A DNA stretch of 40,883 nt from UMGS1781 sp964389545 (lineage in GTDB: Bacteria; Bacillota; Clostridia; TANB77; CAG-508), in assembly GCA_964389545.1 (NCBI GenBank), contig CAYMDN010000009.1, positions 1 to 40,883 of the forward strand. The letters are read 5' to 3'. Shown piece after piece: positions 15,420-21,491 of this stretch (position 1 is the first letter of the stretch; each line of letters opens with the position of its first letter). The notes under the pieces were generated by a model. It did not search any database and was not told where the DNA came from. It saw only the letters and a list, made by a program, of their open reading frames with translations. Both the position numbers and the translations under genes were made by a program.

Positions 15420-16179
15420 TCACATCTAGCTCCTTCCAAATGCTGTCGAAGTAATTACTAAACTTAGGGCTTTCTCTAACACTTAACGGATTTTTACTTT
15501 CCATATCAAATTCAATATTATATATCTTTTTTACAGTAGCAGGTCTACCCGAAAGAACTACTACCCTATCAGACATACTTATACTTTCTGAAATGTCATG
15601 CGTTACCATAAGTACAGTTATGCCTTCATTTTTTAAAATTGAATACATATCTTGTGTAACCATTATTCTTGTTTGATAATCTAACGCTGAAAAAGCTTCA
15701 TCTAATAATAATATTCTAGGTTTTATAGCTAAAGTCCTAATTAGAGCTACTCTTTGACGCATTCCTCCTGATAATTGAGATGGATATTTATCCTTGAATT
15801 CATATAGATGATATTTCTTTAAAAGTTCTTTTACATATTCTTCATTCTCTGGTGTTTTTATATCTTTAATCTCTAATCCAAAAATTACATTTTTATAAAT
15901 AGTTCTCCACTCTAGCAAACTATCTTTTTGTAACATATATCCAATTTTATCTGACCTACCAGAGTATTCCTTACCATCTATATATAATCTTCCTTTGCTT
16001 TTCTCTTCTAATCCTGCAATTATAGATAAAAGAGTAGATTTACCACATCCACTCGGTCCAATAATACTTACAATTTCGCCTTGTTTAACATCAAAGCATA
16101 CATCTTTAATTGCCTCAACTTCACCATTTTTTGCTTGATATATTTTAGAAACATTATCAATTTTCAATATCTCGTTCAA
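15412..16179 (-). CDS. ABC transporter ATP-binding protein (SsuB/TauB-like)
   Basis: The ATPase of the importer, 255 residues. Walker A is GPSGCGKST (residues 42-50), the Q-loop is in GYMLQKDSLLEWRT, the signature is LSGGMRQR, Walker B is ILLLDEAFSALD and the switch histidine is in MVTHDISE. The Trp-containing LLEWRT and the SGRPATVKKIYNIEF tail are typical of the nitrate/sulfonate/HMP subfamily. The start is TTG (16177-16179), 8 nt after AGGAGG. It is the first gene of the ATPase-permease-receptor operon. The leader is only about 25 nt, so no riboswitch fits. Confidence 0.93.
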   Translation of the reverse strand: MNEILKIDNVSKIYQAKNGEVEAIKDVCFDVKQGEIVSIIGPSGCGKSTLLSIIAGLEEKSKGRLYIDGKEYSGRSDKIGYMLQKDSLLEWRTIYKNVIFGLEIKDIKTPENEEYVKELLKKYHLYEFKDKYPSQLSGGMRQRVALIRTLAIKPRILLLDEAFSALDYQTRIMVTQDMYSILKNEGITVLMVTHDISESISMSDRVVVLSGRPATVKKIYNIEFDMESKNPLSVRESPKFSNYFDSIWKELDVNV

Positions 16180-16211
16180 AGCAAATCCCTCCTACAAACT
16201 TATCTACTGAT

Positions 16212-16241
16212 AATATATGTCCGTGAGAATGGAAATGTGAA
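16212..16241 (-). promoter_or_regulatory. Promoter of the ABC importer operon
   Basis: TTCACA (16236-16241), an 18-bp spacer and TATATT (16212-16217) on the minus strand. It begins exactly where the rpsR terminator ends. Confidence 0.6.
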
Positions 16242-16270
16242 AAAGGACTATAACTTACGTTACAGTCCTT
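16241..16270 (-). terminator. Terminator of the rpsF-ssb-rpsR operon
   Basis: AAGGACT (16243-16249) pairs with AGTCCTT (16264-16270), and TAAC with GTTA inside after a single mismatch. A T-run (TTTTT) follows on the minus strand. It lies 13 bp after the rpsR stop. Confidence 0.85.
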
Positions 16271-16283
16271 AATATATAACAAA

Positions 16284-16580
16284 TTAATTTTGTGTGTATG
16301 GTAATATAGCAATGTGTCTTGCTCTTTTTACAGCTTGTGTGATTTCTCTTTGATGTTTTGCGCATGCACCTGTTGCTCTTCTTGGTAGTATTTTACCTTT
16401 TTCATTTACGTATTTTTTCATTTGGTCATAGTTTTTATAGTCTAATACTAATTCTTTATTAGCACACATTGCACATACTTTTTTTCTAACTTTTCTAAAC
16501 TTTGGATTGAAATCTTCATCTGCATTTCCGTTATATCTTTTTTTCTTATTATTTTTGTTATTTGATTTTCTGTCTGCCAT
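16284..16580 (-). CDS. rpsR: 30S ribosomal protein S18 (zinc-binding form)
   Basis: Binds the central domain of 16S rRNA with S6. It is 98 residues, with an Asn/Lys-rich N-terminal extension. The motif KVCAMCANK (Cys36, Cys39) and GACAKHQREI (Cys73, His76) give the four-ligand zinc site of the C+ paralogue group; ILPRRATGACAKHQR is the family signature. It is third in the usual rpsF-ssb-rpsR order, 27 bp after ssb, and is followed by a terminator. Confidence 0.97.
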   Translation of the reverse strand: MADRKSNNKNNKKKRYNGNADEDFNPKFRKVRKKVCAMCANKELVLDYKNYDQMKKYVNEKGKILPRRATGACAKHQREITQAVKRARHIAILPYTQN

Positions 16581-16607
16581 CTTTATAATCCTCCTTCCAA
16601 CATTTGC

Positions 16608-17033
16608 TTAAAATGGTAGTTCATCGTCTGCTTGAACTGAAAATTCTGATGCTTCTGATACTGTGTTTCCAAAAGTATTTTCGAAACTATCTTCTCCGCC
16701 TAAAGAGTTATCTCTCTTAGTATCTGCAAAGTAGGCTTCTTCTGCAATTACTTCTGTTACATAATGTTTAACTTTATTTTCATCTTCCCAGTTACGTGTT
16801 TGTAATCTTCCTACAACACCAACTTGTTGACCTTTTTTAAACCATTTGCTACAAAATTCTCCTGTTTTGTTCCAAGCTACTACGTTAATAAAGTCTGCTT
16901 GTCTTTCTTCTCCTTGTTTTGCAAATCTTCTATTTACTGCTAAAGAAAAACTAGCTACCAAAGTATTTGTATTTGTTGTATATCTAACTTCTGGATCTCT
17001 TGTTAGACGACCCATTAAGATTACTTTGTTCAT
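16608..17033 (-). CDS. ssb: Single-stranded DNA-binding protein
   Basis: Coats single-stranded DNA in replication and repair. The 141-residue product begins MNKVILMGRLTRDPEVRYT, has the OB-fold core with FINVVAWNKTGEFCSKWFKKGQQVGVVGRLQTR, a short Ser/Glu-rich linker, and the acidic tip DDELPF that recruits partner proteins. It lies 3 bp after the rpsF stop and shares its promoter. The length is on the short side, due to the linker. Confidence 0.97.
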   Translation of the reverse strand: MNKVILMGRLTRDPEVRYTTNTNTLVASFSLAVNRRFAKQGEERQADFINVVAWNKTGEFCSKWFKKGQQVGVVGRLQTRNWEDENKVKHYVTEVIAEEAYFADTKRDNSLGGEDSFENTFGNTVSEASEFSVQADDELPF

Positions 17034-17036
17034 TTA

Positions 17037-17321
17037 TTACTCCTCCTCTTTAACTACGATAAACTTCATAACATCGTCAGTTATTCTGTAATTTCTCTCT
17101 AATTCAGAAATTAAGTTTGGGTTAGCTTCGAACTTATATACTACATAATATCCTTCTTTTTGTTTTTTAATTTCATAAGCTAATTTCTTTTTTCCTAATT
17201 CTTCTACAGAATCAACTTTTCCGTCAGTATTAATTAAATCAGAGAATTTATTTATTAAAGTTTTTACACTTTCTTCCTCTAAATTTGGATTAACAATGAC
17301 AACACTTTCGTATTTATTCAT
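17037..17321 (-). CDS. rpsF: 30S ribosomal protein S6
   Basis: Forms a heterodimer with S18 on 16S rRNA. The 94-residue product begins MNKYESVVIVNPNLEEE, with GKKKLAYEIKKQKEGYYVVYKFEA and the ERNYRITDDVMKFIVVK core. GGGAGG is 7-8 nt before the ATG. It is the first gene of the operon, behind an extended -10 promoter and a roughly 93-nt leader with a hairpin that could be the S6:S18 autoregulatory element. Confidence 0.96.
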   Translation of the reverse strand: MNKYESVVIVNPNLEEESVKTLINKFSDLINTDGKVDSVEELGKKKLAYEIKKQKEGYYVVYKFEANPNLISELERNYRITDDVMKFIVVKEEE

Positions 17322-17348
17322 TATTTTCCACCTCCCTTTGGTTTATAA

Positions 17349-17374
17349 CCCACATCGCCCTAAATTGATATGAG
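17349..17374 (-). promoter_or_regulatory. rpsF leader hairpin, possible S6:S18 autoregulatory site
   Basis: In the minus-strand leader, CUCAUAUC (17367-17374) can pair with GAUGUGGG (17349-17356) over 8 bp including wobbles, around a 10-nt loop ending AGGGC. A second small AU stem precedes it. S6:S18 feedback on rpsF leaders is known in many bacteria; matching this exact structure to the published motif is a guess. Confidence 0.35.
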
Positions 17375-17414
17375 TAAGGATTAAAATAACTCTCGCTATT
17401 TTTCAAACACAACA

Positions 17415-17443
17415 ATTTTACCATATTTTTATTAATTATTCAA
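17415..17443 (-). promoter_or_regulatory. Sigma-A promoter of rpsF-ssb-rpsR
   Basis: TTGAAT (17438-17443), a 17-bp spacer and TAAAAT (17415-17420) preceded by TGG, so an extended -10. Confidence 0.75.
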
Positions 17444-17495
17444 TAGTTTTAACATTATTTTCCGTATATTACTTTCTTTTTTGGCGATTTTATCG

Positions 17496-17501
17496 TATAA
17501 T
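17496..17501 (+). promoter_or_regulatory. -10 element of dapAB
   Basis: TATAAT 63 bp before the dapA ATG; no convincing -35 lies 16-18 bp upstream (TTTCTT). The leader has only a small AT-rich hairpin (AGTAAAT/ATTTACT) and is too short for a lysine riboswitch or T-box. Confidence 0.4.
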
Positions 17502-17563
17502 ATTGAGAGTAAATTTATAATTATATATTTACTATTATTTCCTTTTATAAGGAGAGAATTAAT

Positions 17564-18457
17564 ATGAAAAAAGTTATTTTTAAAGGCTGTGGAACAGCCA
17601 TTGTTACTCCATTCACAGATACTGGAGTTAACTTCGAGGAATTTGGAAAAATGATTGAATTCCAAATTTCCAACAGTGTAGATGCCATTATTGTTTGTGG
17701 TACTACAGGTGAATCTTCTACTATGACTTTAGAAGAAAAAAAATCTACAATCGAATTTGCAGTTAAAACTGCAAACGGAAGAGTTCCAATCATTGCTGGT
17801 ACAGGTGGTAATTGTACTAAATCTGTGATTGAACTTTCAAAATATGCTGAGTCAGTTGGATGTGACGCCTTATTAATTGTTACACCTTATTATAATAAGA
17901 CTACTCAGGCAGGACTTATTGCTCATTATACTGCAATTGCTAACTCAGTTAAATTACCAATCATTATGTATAATGTTCCAAGTAGAACTGGTTTAAATAT
18001 TACTCCAGCAACTTGTTTAGAGCTTTCCAAAATTGAAAATATTGTTGCAGTAAAAGAAGCTAGTGGTAATTTATCGCAAGTTGCAGAAATTGCAGCGCTT
18101 TGTAGAAATAATCTACATATTTATTCTGGTAATGATGATCAAATTTTACCAGTACTATCTCTTGGAGGATTCGGAGTTATTTCTGTAATTTCTAATATAG
18201 CTCCTCTTACCGTTCACAACATGACACAGTTTTTCTTTGAAGGTAATAATGCGGATGCTACTGCGCTTCAGCTTGATACTTTAGAATTAACATCTGCAAT
18301 GTTTTGTGAAGTAAACCCTATTCCTGTAAAAGCAGCTTTAAATATGATTGGATTTAATGCTGGAAAACCACGTTTACCTCTAGTTGAATTATCAGACTCA
18401 GGTAAAGAGAAAGTAAAAAAAGCATTAGATAATTTGAAAATAGGAGAGATAGTATGA
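17564..18457 (+). CDS. dapA: 4-hydroxy-tetrahydrodipicolinate synthase
   Basis: Condenses pyruvate with aspartate semialdehyde, the first step specific to lysine/diaminopimelate synthesis. Dipicolinate for spores comes from the same pathway. It is 297 residues, a TIM barrel. Visible are GTAIVTPF, CGTTGESSTMT (Thr-Thr of the proton relay), TPYYNKTTQAGLIAHY, MYNVPSRTG with the catalytic Tyr, and the Schiff-base Lys in VAVKEASGN. AAGGAGA is 9 nt before the ATG. Its stop overlaps the dapB start by 4 nt (ATGA), indicating coupling. Confidence 0.97.
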   Translation: MKKVIFKGCGTAIVTPFTDTGVNFEEFGKMIEFQISNSVDAIIVCGTTGESSTMTLEEKKSTIEFAVKTANGRVPIIAGTGGNCTKSVIELSKYAESVGCDALLIVTPYYNKTTQAGLIAHYTAIANSVKLPIIMYNVPSRTGLNITPATCLELSKIENIVAVKEASGNLSQVAEIAALCRNNLHIYSGNDDQILPVLSLGGFGVISVISNIAPLTVHNMTQFFFEGNNADATALQLDTLELTSAMFCEVNPIPVKAALNMIGFNAGKPRLPLVELSDSGKEKVKKALDNLKIGEIV

Positions 18458-19176
18458 TAGATGTTTTAATAAATGGCTCTAAAGGACGTATGGGAAAAGA
18501 AGTTAAGAATCAAGTTTCTCTTTCTGATAATTTTAATTTTTTGTTTGGCTTTGATAGGAATAGTTCTTTTAATGATATTCCTGAAAAACCTGATGTTATA
18601 GTTGATTTCTCAACTCCTAGTGCTAGTATTAATATGTTAAACTATGCAAAGGAATATAAAATCCCTATGGTTATTGCTACAACAGGTTTTGATGATAAAC
18701 AATTAAAAGAGATTGAACTTATTTCAAAGGAAATTCCAATTTTTAAGTCTTCAAATATGTCTTATGAAACTAATTTAATTATTTCACTTGTTTCAAAATT
18801 GGCTACTCAATTACGTGACTCAGATATTGAAATTGTTGATGTTCACCATAATAAAAAGGTTGATAGTCCAAGTGGCACAGCTTTAATGATAGCTGATGGA
18901 ATTAATAAAGCACTAGATAATTCAATGCATTATGAATTTAATAGACATAGTAAAAAACAAGCTAGAGATAAAAAGGAAATTGGTATTCATTCACTTCGTG
19001 GTGGTACAGAAATAGGTAAACATTCTGTATTCTTCTTTGGTAATAACGAAAATATAGAAATAAGTCATACTGTAAATTCTAGAGGTGTTTTTGCCCAAGG
19101 TGCATTAAAAGCTGCAGAATTTATAGTTAATCAAAAAAATGGTTTATATGATATGACAGATTTGATAAAAGAATAA
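18454..19176 (+). CDS. dapB: 4-hydroxy-tetrahydrodipicolinate reductase
   Basis: NAD(P)H-dependent reduction of the DapA product. The 240-residue protein has the nucleotide-binding INGSKGRMG (residues 6-14), DVIVDFSTP, ATTGFDDKQL, the catalytic EIVDVHHNKKVDSPSGTA and HSLRGGTEIGKHSVFFFG. It is coupled to dapA by an ATGA overlap. The terminator hairpin begins right at its stop codon and overlaps the 3' end of the convergent M50 gene. The length is at the short end for the family. Confidence 0.97.
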   Translation: MIDVLINGSKGRMGKEVKNQVSLSDNFNFLFGFDRNSSFNDIPEKPDVIVDFSTPSASINMLNYAKEYKIPMVIATTGFDDKQLKEIELISKEIPIFKSSNMSYETNLIISLVSKLATQLRDSDIEIVDVHHNKKVDSPSGTALMIADGINKALDNSMHYEFNRHSKKQARDKKEIGIHSLRGGTEIGKHSVFFFGNNENIEISHTVNSRGVFAQGALKAAEFIVNQKNGLYDMTDLIKE

Positions 19177-19201
19177 AAATGGGAGATTTATTCTCCCATT
19201 T
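19177..19201. terminator. Terminator of dapAB, overlapping the end of the M50 gene
   Basis: AAATGGGAGA (19177-19186) pairs with TCTCCCATTT (19192-19201) and a T-rich stretch follows on the plus strand. The minus-strand M50 gene stops at 19188 inside this hairpin, so its last codons form one arm. Confidence 0.85.
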
Positions 19202-19838
19202 CTTTTTGTTCTTTTCTATCCTCTTCTATCATTCTATGTATTCTTTTTTTTAATAAATACCTTTTGTTCTCTTTTATGTTTAAGAACCATAAATATGCTA
19301 TTGCTAGTAATATCCCTATGTTTTTATAAATTAGAATTAAAATACTTGATGCTACTGTCAATAATATAATTATTAGATTAGCCACTTGATTTGTTTTATC
19401 CTCTGCTTTTTCCCATCCATATTTCATTTTCAATATTGATTTCATAATTCTTCCCCCATCTAGTGGATATATCGGCAAAAGGTTAAATATTCCAAGTATT
19501 ACATTTGCATATACCATTAAATATCGTGTCTCTGTTTCTATTTTTAGAATATTAAATATGACTGCAAGAACAATATTTAGAGCCGGTCCACTTATTGCTA
19601 TTAAAATTTTCTTTAGTTCACTTTTATCATATGCTTCAAACCTTACACTTATTCCAAATGGATTTATTTTTAGTTCTCGTGGTCTGAGTTTCAGTATAAT
19701 TCCAGTAATCATATGTGTAATTTCGTGTAGTAAAGCAAATAACATTAATATGCTGTATATTTTCACTTGTTTAGTTAGTATAAATATCAGTATTATTACA
19801 AAAATTTGAACATTGATTATAATTGTCAAACACATCAA
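19188..19838 (-). CDS. M50 site-2 metalloprotease, SpoIVFB-like
   Basis: An intramembrane zinc protease. It is about 213-216 residues with five to six spans. The HExxH motif is at residues 38-42 (ALLHEITHM), and the third ligand Asp127 is in NLLPIYPLDGGR. INPFGISVRFEAYDKSELKKILIAISGPALN matches the compact SpoIVFB-type M50 proteins. In Bacillus, SpoIVFB cleaves pro-sigma-K; no sigK is in the window. The gene lies 3 bp after an M23 gene, the SpoIVFA-SpoIVFB arrangement. The start is uncertain: the TTG at 19838 and ATG at 19835 lie very close to AGGAG, while a TTG at 19829 has 9 nt spacing. Confidence 0.85.
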   Translation of the reverse strand: MMCLTIIINVQIFVIILIFILTKQVKIYSILMLFALLHEITHMITGIILKLRPRELKINPFGISVRFEAYDKSELKKILIAISGPALNIVLAVIFNILKIETETRYLMVYANVILGIFNLLPIYPLDGGRIMKSILKMKYGWEKAEDKTNQVANLIIILLTVASSILILIYKNIGILLAIAYLWFLNIKENKRYLLKKRIHRMIEEDRKEQKEMGE

Positions 19839-19841
19839 CTC

Positions 19842-20711
19842 CTAGAATTGTAATATTAAGTCTGGGTCTATTAGTTCACCATTTCTCATTATCTCAAAAT
19901 GTAAATGTGGCCCTGTGGCATTTCCTGTCTGCCCAACTTCTGCTATAATCTCTCCCTGTTTTACAGTTTCTCCTTGCTTTACATGTATGCTACTACAATG
20001 GGCATATAAAGTACTTACTTCTCCGTTTTTTATTTCTAAATGTTTTCCATAATTTCCTTCACTTGAGACATATTCCACTGTTCCATCCATTGCTGCATAA
20101 ATGGCTGTTCCCATATCTTCTGCAATATCTATACCTGTATGATTTTTTGGATTTACTGTCTCTCTATATCCAAATCTTGAAGTAATTTGTCCTTCTAAAG
20201 GTTTCATAATAGCGTAATTTGCCTTCACATATTCTGCATTAACCTCCATTGGACTTGTTGGTGTCACCTCTTGTGCAGGTTCTTCTTGTTTCTCTGATTC
20301 TTGTGGTAAAACATCTGCTACATTATTTTCTTCTATATTGCTAATATTTTCATCTACTACAGGTTCTTCATCTATATTTTTAAAACTTTCTGGTTCTTTT
20401 TCATTTACTTTAATTATGTATTTATCTACTTCACCTTTCCATGTTTCAATATTAATATCATATTGTAGGATTTCATTAATTTTATTTACAATCGTTTTAG
20501 GCAAAATATCATCTTTGTTTTTTATGGAATAGAATGCCATGTAAATAATTACGCACATGATGCATTGCAGACACATTTTTCTTACATACACATTTTTCTT
20601 TTTGTTATCTACACTTACCTTAGTTACTCTACTTGAGCCGTTTTCTAATCTACGTAAATATATTTCTTCTGCTCTTCGTATTCTCTCATCTGCACTTAAT
20701 ACTCTTTCCAT
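19842..20711 (-). CDS. M23 (LytM) peptidase, SpoIVFA/SpoIIQ-like, single-pass membrane
   Basis: A 289-residue protein with an N-terminal cytoplasmic helix (MERVLSADERIRRAEEIYLRR), one membrane span (about 46-62), a Glu/Pro-rich linker (105-155) and a C-terminal LytM domain. The zinc ligands appear intact: His191 and Asp195 in NHTGIDIA, and HLH at 269-271 in GPHLHFE. Bacillus SpoIVFA has a degenerate LytM domain, so this one may be an active endopeptidase as in clostridial SpoIIQ. Adjacency to the M50 gene favours the SpoIVFA role. An upstream ATG (20744) lacks a ribosome binding site; GGGGG lies 7 nt before 20711. That site is folded into a hairpin. Confidence 0.85.
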   Translation of the reverse strand: MERVLSADERIRRAEEIYLRRLENGSSRVTKVSVDNKKKNVYVRKMCLQCIMCVIIYMAFYSIKNKDDILPKTIVNKINEILQYDINIETWKGEVDKYIIKVNEKEPESFKNIDEEPVVDENISNIEENNVADVLPQESEKQEEPAQEVTPTSPMEVNAEYVKANYAIMKPLEGQITSRFGYRETVNPKNHTGIDIAEDMGTAIYAAMDGTVEYVSSEGNYGKHLEIKNGEVSTLYAHCSSIHVKQGETVKQGEIIAEVGQTGNATGPHLHFEIMRNGELIDPDLILQF

Positions 20712-20718
20712 AACAAAA

Positions 20719-20753
20719 CCCCCTTTTTTTGAATATATATTCAAAAAAGGAGG
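20719..20753 (-). promoter_or_regulatory. Hairpin enclosing the ribosome binding site of the M23 gene
   Basis: On the minus strand CCTCC-TTTTTT-GAATA pairs with TATTC-AAAAAA-GGGGG, with a single bulged A and a 2-nt centre. The GGGGG (20719-20723) is the Shine-Dalgarno, and the CCTCC opposite is an anti-Shine-Dalgarno. It is too close to the start codon, and lacks the layout, to be a plain terminator. Confidence 0.6.
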
Positions 20754-20762
20754 TAAATAGAA

Positions 20763-21104
20763 CTAGTATATAATTCCTAAGACTATACTAACAATAAGCA
20801 TTAACATTATGAATAATGTTAATAATCTTAGTCTTCTATACTTATATGTTATATATTCTATTGTTTCTTTTCTTTCTAGCAAGTTCTCTTCATCTTCTAA
20901 ATAGTCATTTATGACAATTTCTGCTTCTTTTACAATGTATTCATTTGTTCGTTCCTCTATTGTTTCTTTTTCCTTCTCCATATTTTTCTGTTTTGTTACT
21001 TTCACTTTTTTATTTGGCTTTAATACCACAAATGCCTCTTCTATTATGTTTGATGGCAAGTTCTTAAGAACTATCATATTTTTCATTTGATTTATTGTAT
21101 TCAT
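20763..21104 (-). CDS. Small C-tail-anchored protein of unknown function
   Basis: Not recognised. The 113-residue product has a hydrophobic-polar N-terminal helix region (NMIVLKNLPSNIIEEAFVVLK), a Lys/Glu-rich, probably coiled segment (residues 30-85), and a single C-terminal membrane span (about 93-112) with almost no residues after it. It would therefore be held in the membrane facing the cytoplasm. AAGGGG is 6-7 nt before the ATG. It lies between the 84-residue gene and the M23-M50 pair on the same strand, so it may be expressed in sporulation, but no promoter was recognised. Confidence 0.7.
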   Translation of the reverse strand: MNTINQMKNMIVLKNLPSNIIEEAFVVLKPNKKVKVTKQKNMEKEKETIEERTNEYIVKEAEIVINDYLEDEENLLERKETIEYITYKYRRLRLLTLFIMLMLIVSIVLGIIY

Positions 21105-21163
21105 ATATCTCCCCTTATTAGGTAATTTATAAATATTATTTCCAGATAATTCAATTTTTATAC

Positions 21164-21418
21164 TTATAAATCATTCTTATTTGCTGGAGTTATAATTATA
21201 TTTACATTACTATTTCTTTTATATTTTTTTATAATATTTTCCGAAAAACCTGCCACCTCATTTGTCATTACTATTGTTGTGTAATTTTGTTTAATCAATT
21301 CATTTAATTTAGAATCCGTTTGTTCCAAATCATCCAATTTACATATATCAAATCCCATGGTTTCAAACATCTTAAAAGCCTTTGCATCTTGTTTACTTTT
21401 CATTAATGTAATCTTCAT
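21164..21418 (-). CDS. Small protein, possibly V-ATPase subunit F-like fold
   Basis: An 84-residue soluble protein with an alternating beta-alpha pattern: MKITLMKSKQDAKAFKMFE, a turn, then NYTTIVMTNEVAGFSENIIKKYKRNSNVNIIITPAN. The second half resembles the ATP-synthase subunit F domain (hydrophobic strand, (I/V)-T-(N/E)-E, helix, then a strand ending in Pro). No V-type ATPase genes are near. AGGAG lies 6 nt before the ATG at 21418. It is the first gene of the run leading to the M23-M50 pair and begins just after the spoIIE terminator. The fold assignment is a low-confidence inference. Confidence 0.6.
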   Translation of the reverse strand: MKITLMKSKQDAKAFKMFETMGFDICKLDDLEQTDSKLNELIKQNYTTIVMTNEVAGFSENIIKKYKRNSNVNIIITPANKNDL

Positions 21419-21451
21419 AATCAGCTCCTCTCGCGTGTTTTATGGATTATT

Positions 21452-21485
21452 AAAAGCAGTATTAGTTTGCACTAATACTGCTTTT
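21452..21485 (-). terminator. Terminator of spoIIE
   Basis: A 15-bp perfect stem (21452-21466 with 21471-21485), a 4-nt loop and a short T-run on each strand, 7 bp after the spoIIE stop. Confidence 0.92.
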
Positions 21486-21491
21486 TTATTC

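Noticed and set aside
16180..16211. TPP, FMN or other riboswitch in front of the ABC importer
   Set aside because: The distance from the promoter to the start is about 30 nt, so there is no room for an aptamer.
17502..17563. Lysine riboswitch or T-box before dapA
   Set aside because: The leader from the -10 to the ATG is only about 60 nt with a small AT-rich hairpin, far too short for either.
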